Shown here piece after piece: positions 1-10,940 of a stretch of 64,000 nucleotides of DNA. How positions within the stretch are numbered: the first letter of the stretch is position 1; every line of letters starts with the position of its first letter. Location of the stretch: positions 2,046,001-2,110,000 of the forward strand of contig JAKSGN010000002.1 of the NCBI GenBank assembly GCA_024180945.1, given 5' to 3'. The notes under the pieces were generated by a model. The model did no database searches, was not told where the DNA came from, and saw only the letters and a list, made by a program, of their open reading frames with translations. The position numbers were made by a program, and so were the translations under genes. This DNA is from Macrophomina tecta. Taxonomy: Eukaryota; Ascomycota; Dothideomycetes; Botryosphaeriales; Botryosphaeriaceae.

Positions 1-348
1 AGAGCGTGACGTTTGGTGCCTAGCACGATCGCGCCAGGCAAATAGGTAACCGGGGGAAGCTGCTGCGAACACCCATCCCGTCGTCCCCATTATCTCCGCC
101 TCCACCATTGGCCCCCACCGCCACCATGTGCGCCTGTCAGCGCCGGCTGAGACGGTTGCTTCCACTTTTAGCGCGGCCGGCTCGTGCCTCTACTTTTTGG
201 GCCCCCTCCCGCAGCCACCTCTTCTCACACGAGCACTCTCACCTGCCAGCCTTGTGCCCTTGCACTGGCCTTCATCAAGCATTCAGCTTAAGACCGGACG
301 CTGCCCTGACGAAGCTTTCTGCGAGCCATCAATATCCTGTATTGCAGA
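1..348. other. Upstream region of the caspase-like gene
   Basis: No gene is seen. The stretch is CT/CCA-rich, like a fungal promoter and 5' leader, and the short open frames in it are arginine/proline-rich with no recognisable protein character. It may hold the promoter of the gene starting at 349 or the end of a gene outside the window. Confidence 0.4.
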
Positions 349-1966
349 ATGCCCGCCTTGACTAATGGAACCACTCTTTTGGAGGTCTTCAACGAGCCGC
401 CACATTGCAAAAATGTCTGGCTGAAGACACGCCGGAACATCGCCAGAGTGACCTTCAACAAGACAATCGAGGGCCGTTACAGGGATGGCGTGGACGGTTA
501 CGCCGAAGTTGGCGCACTTCTGATCTATTGGGAGCATGACGACGAGGCATTCAAGCAAGAGGTAAGCTACTGTCGAGCCTTTTCTTGTTTTTCTTTTTCC
601 CTTGCTTTCAGTTGACCGGCCCAGGTGGTTGACCTTGAACGGGTACTGAAAAACCAATACCACTTCACTACCAAGATATTCGGGATTCCCTTTGAACGCA
701 GTGACACTGCGCTCTTCAAAGAAATTGCCGAGTGGGCACACATGTTCAACGGACCGGATAAGTTGAGCATCATATACTACGGAGGGCATGCCAACAAGGG
801 CAAATCCAACATTCTTCAACTTTCGAGGTAGAATGCGTGCCTTTCACTCTTTGTCGCCTCAACTCATCTTTTGCAGAAACGTCCAGGACCACATTGCTGA
901 CGGTTCGGAAGACCGCTCCGAATTCCTCCTCGAGTTTCCTGAAATCACCCGTCCACTGAGGCTACCAGACACCGACCATCTCCTTATTGTTGACTGCTGT
1001 TTCGCCGCAAAAGCCTTTTCCAGACAAGAATTGGGAAAACGGAAGTTTGAGCTTCTATCATCTGCTCCTCCGAGCAAGGAAGCCCTTGGCCCGGCATATG
1101 TCAACTCTTTCACGAAAAACTTGACTGCTACCCTGGAGGAACTACTTGAAGAGAAGGGAGACAAAGGGTTTACCACTTCTCTCCTCTACAGGAAACTCTA
1201 CTTTCAGCAGCACGATACAATCAAGCCCTTTTTGTTCGACCAGTCTCCAAATAACTATGGCCGCATTTGGATTAAACCACTCACTCATAAACACTCCCAG
1301 CGAAATGGCATCTCGAATTCCGAGAAGAAAAGTCAGGTTGCAGTCGACATCCGACTGCAGTTGTCACGGATGCCAGATAACGAACTCATGCGCGAGCTCG
1401 CTTCAAATATGCAATATCTTCCCCACGTCAAGCAGATGGAATTTCAGCATCTGCATGCCCCCGAGCAGCAACTGAATGAGTTTATGCTTACTCTCAGAAA
1501 AATCCAAACTCTGAAACCGCTCGTCAGGAAACTGCGGCAGCGCCTGGAGGAGAAGAGAATCAAGAGGAAGGAAGAGGAAGGCATGCCGCCTTCTCCCATC
1601 ATCAGAAGAGCTTCAACCCTCGAAATATCCGACAAAACCAAAGAGCTGTACGATTGGCCAGGACAGTTGCAGTCTCGGAGCGGAAACGTCACACCCGAGC
1701 CGCGAACGCCCACCAGTGAAGATAACCTGCGCATCTCCGATCATTCAATCATGTACCGTGTGCCCGTTCACACATTCGGCCGCCGATTCTCGTATGCCTT
1801 TCACTTTGACTCCCTTGGGCCCGATCTTAGCAAGAGGCGACACGGCCGTGGCGGCTTCATTGTCCATCAGCTCAAAGTTCTTCTACTTATTTGGATCCGT
1901 CTCGCCGTCATTCTACTCGTTGTCCCGCTTCGGCTGACCGAGCTGCTCAAGAAGCATCTGGAGTGA
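349..1966 (+). CDS. Caspase-like (peptidase C14-type) protein with C-terminal membrane anchor
   Basis: Three exons (349-561, 625-827, 877-1966) give 501 residues; introns are 63 and 49 nt with GTAAGC..CAG and GTAGAA..CAG ends, and phases match. The His motif YYGGHA (His126) and the Cys motif VDCCFA (Cys179/180) have the order, spacing and strand context of a caspase/metacaspase p20 fold, so a cysteine protease is likely. No WD40, NACHT or prodomain is present. Residues about 300-410 are charged and helical (KSQVAVDIRLQ onward) with a basic stretch. Residues about 473-492 are a hydrophobic segment followed by a short basic tail, which reads as a tail anchor or single-pass helix. Fungal C14-like proteins are linked to regulated cell death, but the substrate and partner are unknown here. 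The start ATG is the first in frame. The family call is firm to moderate; catalytic activity is inferred from the dyad only. Confidence 0.8.
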
Positions 1967-2925
1967 TTTTCAGCCTTATTCTTCAAAATCTCATTATCGG
2001 ATCACCTTGCGTCATTGGGGCTTGATCGGGCGACTTTGTACTAGAACAGGCGTTTTAAATACAGGAAACTGTGGGTTCGAGATACCATCAGCGAAGGATG
2101 CTGCAACTGCTGGGAATAAGGTTTTGTTTTCGACTGCTGAGGTTTGCGCGAGGAGTATTGCGGCTATACTAATTAATACTGGTACAGTGCTATACGCAAG
2201 GTCCAAGAATTCACCCGTTCTTGCCGTTCTTGAAGCAAGGTGTTTGCTATGTGACCGGGTCGCCCAATTTACTGCTAATTTACGGTACGCTGGACTGCCC
2301 TTCGGCCTTGCACGCAAGGGCGGAGTTGGGCAACGAGCAAGTGGGGGAAGCTTTCATCATTCCCCTGGATCTCATGGTCTGATAGGAGCCGCAGGGTAAC
2401 GGAAGCTGGCGGCTAATGTGCGTGGCCGAGCAGATGTATGAGTCTCCTTCTGCTGGACTCTCACCATGCCTCATGAAGTGGGCTGTGGTCTCTTGTGTCG
2501 CCGACTTAATCTTCAACACAGTTCACTGGCTAGCGCACACTCGCACGATTTCCTTATCGCCTGCTTCTCGCCCACCCGCTCATCACGTTTCACACCAGGC
2601 TGTAACCGATCACGGGGGCTGACTCCGGGCTTAGACAAGCCACAATATGCAGCCCGCCAGCAGGCAACCGCGGCGTTCGATAGCGCCCCGTGGTGGGGGC
2701 GGGAACATGTGCTGTAAGCGTGGCCCGCCACGCCACCCACCCTCTCCTGAGCCGGCACATGCGTTCGTCAGCATAGCCAGCATGCCAGAGATTCTTTTTC
2801 AGCCTCAAGCCCGGGCATAAAAGGCTGGAGGGAGACCAGGCGAAGCGGGGTGACAGCCGTGCATATAGCCAGTTCTGTTAGTGCACTCCTCAGCCTTTCT
2901 GGGACCAGCCTCTCCCACCACCATT
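1967..2925. other. Intergenic region with TATA-like box
   Basis: No convincing gene. Long-looking open frames lack conserved motifs. A TATA-like element (GGCATAAAAGG, about 2814-2824) lies about 105-110 bp before the ATG at 2926, followed by a C/T-rich leader, which suits a promoter for the small gene starting there. Confidence 0.4.
2814..2824 (+). promoter_or_regulatory. TATA-like box of the small gene at 2926
   Basis: The sequence GGCATAAAAGG sits about 105-110 bp upstream of the proposed start codon at 2926, with a pyrimidine-rich stretch between them. The position suits a fungal core promoter. No transcription start data are available. Confidence 0.3.
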
Positions 2926-3391
2926 ATGTCGGAATACGAGAATAGAAGGTGAGACTCTGATCAACAGTCGGTTCGAAGGACCTCGTATAATGAGAACTTT
3001 GCAGCGACAGCGCTTTTGGGGGTGACGTGAACGACAAAGTCGAAGCATCTGATTCGAGCGGCGCCGCCGAGAACACGGACCCGACCCAGACCCACGAGAA
3101 TAATGGACCGCCTCTGCGGCGATCAAGAGTCGACGAATCCAAAAATCAGACGATGGTAGATCAAGGAACCCGTGCTTGAGAATTAGGTTTGCTGAGACAG
3201 CGCCACAGATGCTCAATCTTTACAGACCTGGCGATTGGGTCTTGTGGTGTCCTGACGGGGTTCGTAGAAAGAAACAAGGGCCATACAAGATAGTTTCGGT
3301 GGCGCAGGGCGCTCGCGATCCCTTGTACGTGTTGGAGATCAAGGGTCGGGCAAGTTCGAGGATCCCAGAGACCCATCTCATGCCCCCGTAA
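2926..3391 (+). CDS. Putative small protein with SH3/chromo-like C-terminal segment
   Basis: Proposed exons 2926-2948, 3005-3155 and 3209-3391 give 118 residues. Intron 1 is GTGAGA..GCAG (56 nt); intron 2 is GTAGAT..ACAG (53 nt) with CTGAG near its 3' end. Phases fit and the reading frame stays open only with this splicing. The first half is acidic and polar (Asp, Glu, Asn, Ser). The second half holds YRPGDWVLW, then GPYKIVSV, then LYVLEIKGR, ending IPETHLMP. This 'GD-V, GPY-I, Y-L' pattern is the five-strand SH3-like barrel seen in retroelement integrase C-termini and in short fungal proteins of unknown role. It is either a small host gene or a domesticated retroelement domain. No integrase core, reverse transcriptase or LTR is seen nearby. 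Intron 2 has a non-ideal donor. Confidence 0.45.
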
Positions 3392-3903
3392 TGATGGCCC
3401 AAGTAGGGGTTCTAGGAGCCATTAGTCTGGCTTTGCGGAACCCAGCCTCGGTCCTGGGAGGACGTTTGGCAGCCCTGTAGTCATGGAATATCCAACCATT
3501 CTTTGAGTGAGCACTCGCATGAGCGAGACTTGAGACCACAAGAGATGAGGCAAACAGGCAGTGTCTCCACAGCTCAGCCGCCTACACACAGCTGAGCCTG
3601 GAGGGTTGCATGAGGCTGTGCACTGAAACATAATCGCTGCTATTGGCCACACTTGTCTGGACTGCATGCACTTTGCCGAGCTTGAGATGCCTTGCCGCCC
3701 TCGCATAGGAGGGCTGAGCTGACCGGATTCTAGCCTTGGACGCCCGCCCCCTCTTTCCGGCTGATGGCCTGGTCGAGCTGCGAGTATAAGCACCGCCAAC
3801 TTTCCCATCGCAACCTAGGTGTGCGGCCTCTTTGTGATAAGCTGCAACCCTGTGTTTTTCTTTTTCTGCTTCTTCTTCTTCGACCTCGCTTGTTGCTGCA
3901 GTA
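3392..3903. other. Intergenic region before the DUF6594 gene
   Basis: No gene seen. The last 80 bases are T/C-rich (TTTTCTTTTTCTGCTTCTTC type), as expected for a fungal leader just upstream of the ATG at 3904. Confidence 0.4.
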
Positions 3904-5110
3904 ATGTCAACACAGCCGCCTTCGCCCCCACGTTCAGAGCTTGACACACCGACTAGCGAAGTCGCTCCCGCATATGAAGAATTGGAGAAGCGTGAAGATG
4001 CTGAGGCGCGCGACATCGAGAGTGGTTCGTCTAACGCGCTCGCGGTAGCATTTCAGCTCCAACTTACATTTCTCTCCGTTAAGGTTTGCCCGTCAGGCAG
4101 GACAGCTGGTTCAAGCGCCTGCCGCGGACCCTGACCAGCCTCACTCTGGGCTCGAAAGAAAAGAAGGAATTTGAGCTTAATCCCCAGTGCATTGACTACC
4201 ATGCTCGGGGGTACCCCAAATTGGCGGCATGGATCAACAGCGACGAGAATTTTCTGATGTGCCGCCGCTACGGCTTCTTGCATACGCGCGTCTTGCTCTA
4301 CCGTCAGGACGAGCTGCGCGAGCTTGAACAGGATTTGCTGGAGCTTGACGAAGAAGACAAAGACACTGCCCCGCAGATGCTCACCTCGCGCGAGTTGGAT
4401 GACAGGAGACCGAACAAAGAGCGGAGAGACCTGATCCAGAAAATTGATGACAAGCTGAAAGAATACGGTGAGTGGTGGATCAGAGGAGACAAAGGTGTTG
4501 GTTCATCTCGGCATGGCGGAGGCTGACGTACCTTAAAGACGACATCGTGGTTAGGGCAAGGAATATGGCGTCCTTGCCGCAGGTCACCCCCCGGAACTTC
4601 AAGAGCTTGTATAACTACATGCATAACGATAGCCCCCTCTGTGCCAACGAGGAAAAGTTCATCGAGTACGAGCAGGACTTTGTTGCGCTCGTTGACCCCC
4701 AGGAGGGCGGATCTTTCGATGCCTTCCTGGAGGACTGGTTCATTCCCTTTCTTCCCCGGCGAGTGGCACGGGTGAGCTTGACCAGCGCAAAATCATGTCA
4801 GTGGGTCAGGAGCGGCAATGCTAACGCGCATATGCAGGCGATGTTCTCTGACGCTGCCCAACGCATCAGCACCTCCGACAAGCACGTCAAGCTTTACTCG
4901 AAACTCCGCATCGACACGTTCGCACGCATCTTGATCACCATCATGGCCGTCGCGCTGCTCATGGCACCAGTCGTCGTGCTCTTCAGCAACGAAGAGTCCG
5001 GCACCGTCAAGATCGTGGTCATCCTTGCCTTCACGCTAGGCTTCTCGGCCGCACTGAGCGTCTTCACCAAAGCCAAGCGCCACGAGGTGTTCGCCGCTAC
5101 AGCTGCGTAA
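3904..5110 (+). CDS. DUF6594-type membrane protein
   Basis: Exons 3904-4024, 4084-4467, 4539-4771 and 4838-5110 give 336 residues; introns are 59, 71 and 66 nt and all phases fit. After a Pro/Ser/Glu-rich N-terminus comes the pattern typical of fungal DUF6594 proteins: a Y-RGYPKLAAWINSDENF segment, an RRYG..TRVLLY..ELRELE segment, then an acidic coiled stretch. Two hydrophobic helices follow at about residues 275-293 and 302-320, ending in a KAKRHEVFAATAA segment. Family members carry such helices at the C-terminus; their function is unknown. The protein seems to stop one helix short: the family usually continues after 'FAATAA' with another hydrophobic strand, and hydrophobic codons are visible past the stop in a shifted frame (see findings). 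The first intron donor is GTTCGT, which is weak. Confidence 0.75.
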
Positions 5111-6112
5111 GTCATCTCGTAGTCTTCTTCATGCCGAGAACATGTACACATCTCTTTCAAACACATCCTTGTTTCCGAAATAAACATCCATGATCGCGAC
5201 TATTCTGTAATTATCAGACCGTGGCGTTGACGAACGCAAGACCACTCGCCGCAAGGCATTGAAATATCCAACAAAGTTGCTTTATTTTGTTTACCTCATT
5301 CTTTTCTTTTCTTTTTTTTTTTCCCCCTTGTAGCGGGTCATATGTAGTGGCACTACGGCTCCACCCCCCCTGTGGAGTGCCCAAAGGGACCACGTCTGCT
5401 CAAGTCATGTCTGCAATCATCAATCAATGCTTCCTGCCTTCACACGCATATTCGGGCACTGAGAGAGCATTTGCTGAGACGTCCTTCGCCATAGATACTG
5501 TGCAGTTCTGGTGGTCTTCTTGGGTAATTTCCAATAACGACTTTCCGCTACTCACCTGTTGGCTCGGTTCCGATAAAAGACACCGCTCATGATGGGCGCC
5601 CGCGCAGAAAATCTTACGATAGATGATACTACGACCATTCGACGACAACGAAAGTATAATTACGAGATTATATCTCTGACGGTATTTATGACATCCCCTT
5701 ACGAAGGCATGGCTTAGGCCCTCCCTCCCGGAAAAGTGTAGGCTCAGCGGTCGTATTGTGCATGTGGAGAAAGCATATGGATGGGCACATGTACACTGTA
5801 TCCTGCATTCAAAGCAGCGGGCCTATCATCTGCCCACATGCTTGAGACTAAGGAGTTCAAGCCCTTTCGAATCGAATCTAAGATCCAGATGACGTCTCAA
5901 AAGAGCGTTCTCTCACCCAGCCTGATCGTTAACGCAAAGAATGGTATTGTGTGAAACTGCCGGGGTATCTCTGCCATCGCAAAGACCGAAACTCTCAAAC
6001 TCCGACACACCAGCGCATACCAACTGCAAAGCAATAGACACATCCCCCCTTCCCGTACCAAATAACGCCATAATCTAAACCTGTACCGCAAACCCCCTCG
6101 ATCGAAGCCTGA
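5111..6112. other. Convergent intergenic region
   Basis: Region between the 3' ends of the DUF6594 gene and AVO1. It contains a T-rich tract (about 5287-5327) and no convincing coding region. Probably 3' UTRs and spacer. Confidence 0.4.
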
Positions 6113-8727
6113 CTACACATACCCCTCCTGGAACCTCTCCATACCTTTTCTTATCTCCCTCACAATCTCCGCAGCTTCCTCTCGGGACTGAGCCTCGAAA
6201 TCGTATCTCTTCGACTCTCTTTCCCTGTACACGACCACCCTGAAAGTCTTCGGGTGCTTGCTGCTCACCTTGCTGCCGACCACCGACGTGAAATGTACGG
6301 TCGTCGTCTTCCCTGTCCCAGTAGCCTTGTTCGCCGCATTGGCAATGGTCGTGTCAGCTGGCATTATGTGCATGTACTCACCATCCAAGGCGAGCACACG
6401 CGTGGACGAAGACGTGAAGGACATGGGCTGCTTGCGAGTGACGATGTAACGCTTGTAACTTGTGTTTGTGGCGGTGAGCGAGAGAAGGGCGTCCTGTTTC
6501 TGCGCGAGCGGGTGCATAAGGCCGCTGGGCCCGGGCCCTCCCTTCTGTTTCTTCTTGGGCGTGCCGCCAGTACTGATGAGGAGGGGCGCATTGGGAGAAG
6601 AAGAGCCTGGTGACCCGGAGAGACCGAAAGCCCCGTCACCCACGAACCGACGCCGCGCAAGGTCGAGCTCAGTGCGTTGGCCCAGAGCTTCAACTGTACG
6701 ATCTGACGGCGCAATAGTGGCGGTTCCGCTGACTTTGAGCACGTAAAGTGCTTTGTCGACATTCAGGTCGCGGCAGGCGCGGTCGAAAACCTCGGCTAAG
6801 TATGTGTCGGTCGTGGCCTCGAGGGTAGAAACACGAGAAGTAAAATCGTCCGAGATGAAGTGGATGCGGAGGGTCTTGGGTGCACCAGTGCGAGGGGTAA
6901 AGTTCTGAGAATTGACTGCTGGAGCATCGAGTAGACTTGTGCTGTCTTTCCGAATGGCTGAGAAGTTTGGACCAGTAATTGGGTTCTGCTGAGGAGCAAG
7001 CAGCGGTGCTGGTGTGGGGTTCGGAACAGCAGCAGCGGGAACAGCAGCGGGGACAGCCTCTGGGGCAGGAGAGGGCGTCGGTCCTTTCGCGAGATCATTT
7101 GCTCCTCCTCCTCCTCCTTGCGCTTCCGCAGCTTCGCGGCTGTATTCCGGAGTGGTCTTTTCATTCTCGGCAAACTCAGATGGAGACGCTTCGACAATGG
7201 CAAATTCATCCCATGGCTTGTCTCTTGCACGCCCACGCACTGGCCGATTATTAGTCGACGTGAAGTCTTGTATAGGCCGTGTTCGGGCGAACGGTGGGAA
7301 CTCGTAGTCGACCTCTTCATCCTCGATCATTCGCAAGACCCATTTGTTGACATTCTTTTTCTCCAACGGAATTGGGGGTTCCAGCCCGGATTCCTGGTAT
7401 TTGAAGAGAGCGTAGCCAATTGCTTCGGCAACGACCACCTTCTTGGTTCCTTCCTCTATAGTCCTGCGCAGCAACACCTCGAAAGGCTTTGTCGGCTTGC
7501 TGGAAAACGGGGCATAAATCTTGATATACAACGGACTCTGCTCGCCCTCTCCTGACAGCAACCCAAATCTCTGCAGCGGATCCGCAGGTTTGCTGGATTT
7601 GGCTTTGAGAGCTTGGGTGAGAGCGCTGACCGGCTGTATCATGCTGATTGGTCTTGCCGGTGGTAGTGTAGGGAGTATAGTCTGAGACTGCTGTTGCTTT
7701 GTCCTCTTGTTTGGCGAAGAGTTGTGCGGAGTGATGGCCGGCGGTATGTTCTGCATTTGCTTGGGAGGCGGCGTAGAATCCAACGCGTCGGCCTCCACGC
7801 CAAGAAGAGAGTTGGAATCGGCAGTACCTGCAAAGTCAGAATCCAGGTCGCTGTCCTCGGATTCATCTTCGTCGTCTTCTTGGATCTTCTCCGAAAGCAG
7901 ATTGGTGGCATGTGCGGCTCGGCGGGCATTGATCTGCTTCCTCTTGAAAACGGATGGGTCAAGCTCATTTTCAGAGGACATCTCACTGCTGGTGACAGTG
8001 TCTCTCCGTGGCCGCTCCTGCACGGTGTCAAGGGCGCTTAGAGAGCCTCTGCGCACACCGCTATTCTCCGGAGGTCTTGAGGGGGACGTGACCATGATAA
8101 GCTCCGGGGCGTCTGCCAACCTGGTTTTCTGGATGGGAGACGAGCCTGCACGCGAGCGAACGGGCATCTTAGTGAATTTGATTTGTTGTGCAGCCCTTTG
8201 GCCGTCGGCGTCCTCATCACTGTCGTCGCTCAAGTCGCTGCTGTCCTCCTCTTCGACCTGCTCCTTCCTACGCCGCCGCCTTGTTACGGGCATGGGACCC
8301 ACGGTTTCACTGCTCTCTCCCCTGCCAGTGACCATACCACCCTCGTCCTCATCGTCGCCAAAGCCGGGGCCAGTCAGGCCAGCTGAGCGGGGCGCCTGAA
8401 AGTATTCGGATGCAATGGCAGTCGGGATGGGCGGAGAGTATGTGCGCTTGATATCGGAAGTATTTGGAACCCAGCCGGAGGCTCGGAAGGCAGGATTGTT
8501 CAAGACAGAGGTGTTGACGCTAATGAGGCGCTCGCCGACACCATCCTTGATGTTGGACAGGTAGGCAGTGCGCAGCTGGTAGAGAACAAAGCTGTGGAAG
8601 GAAGTCAGCAGCTATGCGGGAAAAGAAGGCAGCGTGACATCGGGCGCGGCTGTGTCGCGGAGCGGCTGAAGCGGAGGAGCAGCGACGCGGGGGAGCGGAC
8701 GCACTCTTCATTCTGGAGGAGCGACAT
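6113..8727 (-). CDS. AVO1: TORC2 subunit Avo1/Sin1 homologue
   Basis: Two exons on the minus strand: 8727-8705 (MSLLQNE plus two bases of the next codon) and 8591-6113. They are joined across a 113-nt intron and give 833 residues. The N-terminus (MSLLQNEDFVLYQLR, then SNIKDGVGERLISVN) is the conserved Sin1 start and decides the tiny first exon. A long low-complexity region (Ser/Asp/Glu) follows, then the CRIM domain (about 345-450, PLYIKIYAPFSSKP onward). Next come a Pro/Ala linker, a Raf-like Ras-binding domain (about 580-660, LRIHFISDDFTSRVSTLEA) and a C-terminal PH-like domain (about 720-830, SYKRYIVTRKQ to the end). Sin1/Avo1 recruits AGC-kinase substrates and phosphoinositides to TORC2 at the plasma membrane. 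All family domains are present, so it should be functional. It shares a 255-bp divergent promoter with the PRCC-family gene. Confidence 0.95.
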
Positions 8728-8982
8728 GGCGTTAAAGAGGGAATGTGCAGGCAAGGATCGAGAGCATGTCTTTGGCGCCGCGAAAGCAGGATCGGAAGCG
8801 AGCGAGCGAACAAGGACTTGAGGCCGAGCGGAGCGGCGTGGTGGAGGTGTCGGGCGCGGTGCGGAGGGGTGAGATGCACGACGCGGGCGGGCGCCGTGCG
8901 TCAGCTGGGGAAGCTTGCTTCTACCATCCTTCGCTCGCCCAACTCCCACAACATCCTCCTCGCCTCCTCGCCCAACCCCGCC
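8728..8982. promoter_or_regulatory. Shared divergent promoter, AVO1 / PRCC-family gene
   Basis: Only 255 bp separate the two start codons, so both promoters must lie here or overlap the 5' leaders. The sequence is GC-rich with CpG and no clear TATA box. A C/T-rich run precedes the ATG at 8983. Confidence 0.5.
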
Positions 8983-10185
8983 ATGGGTCTTGTTGACTAC
9001 TCCGATTCCGAGGGCTCTGAGTCCGATGCCTCGCCCGCCACCAAGCCCGCGCTCAAGCCCGCGCCCAAGCCCGCCGCATCATCTGGGAAGCCCGCATTCC
9101 AAAAAGTCGTCGACCGCTCCAACCCCCACAAAATCCGCGTCAACCTCCCCTCAGCCGCTGCGGCGGGCGCTTCTGATACTCCTACGGCTTCTGATGAACC
9201 TCCAGCGAAGAAAGCCCGCACTGGAGGTGGAGCCTTCAGCGGTTTTAATTCTTTCCTGCCTGCGCCCAAGAGATCGGGCGAGGCGGCTGGAGGAGCCGCA
9301 AAGCGCGCGCCGGGCTCTGGTTTGGGAAAGGGCGTATCTTTGAAAACTGGCGCTGCGCCTGGCTTCAGCAGAGAGCCTGTGGAGGAGGCGAGTGGCCACG
9401 GACAGGACAAGCAGGATGGTCGTGAAGACGAAGACGCATACGGACCTGAAGCTCCAGCTGAAGAGCCCAAGCCGGCCGAAGAGGTCAAGCTGGTAGGGAA
9501 GCCTATGATGTTCAAGCCGCTGTCGGTAGCAAACAATGCCAAGAAGAAGAAGAAGGCTGCTGCGACACCGCCTGCCGTGCCGAAGCCATCCATACCCCAG
9601 TCCCCGGCAACAGAAGCAGTACCGGTGGAGAAAGGAGAGCCGGCTCCAGCTCAAATCCCACCGAAACCCAAACCAAAAGTCTCCCTGTTCTCCATCTCGC
9701 AAGAAGATAGCAGTCCAGTACCAAGCGCGTCTGGAGGAGTCTACGAACCCATGATGTATACCTCACAGCAATCCACCACCCCATTGTATGCCGATGGAAA
9801 CGACACCGCTGCACCATATCAAATCTCCACCACTGATGCGAGCCAACCATCTGGTCCACAGTCTCTGAATACCGTTGCGTCGGACCTGAATCTCACTGAA
9901 GCGCAGAAACGACAACTGTTCGGCCGTCAGCGAGGGAAGGGTGCCCCGGATCTATCCGCCATCAACGTCGTTAACTTCAACACTGATCAAGAGTATGCTC
10001 ATAATGAAGAGTTGAGAGCATCTGGCGAGATTATCCAACACAACCAGGTCAAAACCATCGCTCCTGGCAAGCACTCCCTTCAACAGTTGGTCAACAACGC
10101 GGCTATGCAGAAAGATGCACTGGAGGAACACTTCGCAACAGGAAAGAGGAACAAAAGAGAGGCCGGTAGTAAGTATGGGTGGTAA
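8983..10185 (+). CDS. PRCC-family (mitotic checkpoint regulator-like) nuclear protein
   Basis: Single exon, 400 residues. It begins MGLVDYSDSEGSESD, the acidic 'LVDYSDS' start of the family. Low-complexity Pro/Ala/Lys sequence with basic clusters (AKKKKKA) follows. The conserved C-terminal block runs from about residue 300 (LNLTEAQKRQLFGRQ, then INVVNFNTDQEYAHNEELR, and APGKHSLQQLVNNA) to the hallmark ending AGSKYGW. Human PRCC interacts with MAD2B and associates with splicing factors; the fungal role is poorly known. The frame stays open upstream of 8983 back to 8743, but that part is Arg-rich and covers the shared promoter, so the ATG at 8983 is chosen. It is divergent from AVO1. Confidence 0.9.
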   Translation: MGLVDYSDSEGSESDASPATKPALKPAPKPAASSGKPAFQKVVDRSNPHKIRVNLPSAAAAGASDTPTASDEPPAKKARTGGGAFSGFNSFLPAPKRSGEAAGGAAKRAPGSGLGKGVSLKTGAAPGFSREPVEEASGHGQDKQDGREDEDAYGPEAPAEEPKPAEEVKLVGKPMMFKPLSVANNAKKKKKAAATPPAVPKPSIPQSPATEAVPVEKGEPAPAQIPPKPKPKVSLFSISQEDSSPVPSASGGVYEPMMYTSQQSTTPLYADGNDTAAPYQISTTDASQPSGPQSLNTVASDLNLTEAQKRQLFGRQRGKGAPDLSAINVVNFNTDQEYAHNEELRASGEIIQHNQVKTIAPGKHSLQQLVNNAAMQKDALEEHFATGKRNKREAGSKYGW

Positions 10186-10940
10186 TAATTCTTACACACG
10201 GTTTCTCAGCTCCAGCCACTACATCTGCCGTTCGAGCACCCAAAAAGTTGCCAGCGGCCGTCGCTTGCCATTAAAAAGGCAGTTGAAGCGATTGTCTGGA
10301 TGTAGAACCCCGAAGAAAAATGATCACATTCGTCTCTGCAATCCCACTCCCCATGGATACACCAATTTTGGGAGGCTTTGTTGGTTTGCGAAGCTGGAGC
10401 GTGGCCATATCAGCCTTTGTATACCAACTCAGAGGACTGGTGCGCTTCCATCGTGTAGGCGGGATGGTCACGGGTTACCCAGTCAGCCAGTGTTATGCTA
10501 GAGAATTATTAGCCAAGGAATCAAGGTGTCCACGTGGTCTGCCATCGGGCAGCAAGCGATGTGCTCATGAGCTGGCGTGCCAACAAAGAAGGCGTGGGGA
10601 CGAAGTCCTGAATGATGGTCATTTCCTATTCCGGATATCCATTCACCAACGTTGCTCTTTATGCCCAGCATCCACCCTCACACCTTGTACAGCTTTCGAC
10701 TAACTTCATCTCCGCTGTCACCACCTTAAATCTTCATTCACATGTATCCTTAGTGCATATAAGCTTCGCCTATAAAGTATCTACCGGTTATCCTTACCTC
10801 TGCCCGACACCTTCGGCCGAACAATCCTCGACCCTACCATATAGCCCAAAAAAAAAGAAGAAAAAGGCTAAAAAGTTTTCCTACGACCACGAAGCCATTG
10901 CTCATACGGAATCCCTTCGCAAAGACAACCAACCGGCAAA
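10186..10940. other. Intergenic region
   Basis: No gene recognised. It holds the 3' flank of the PRCC-family gene and the leader of the next gene. An A/G-rich tract lies at about 10850-10875. Open frames here lack family motifs. Confidence 0.4.
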
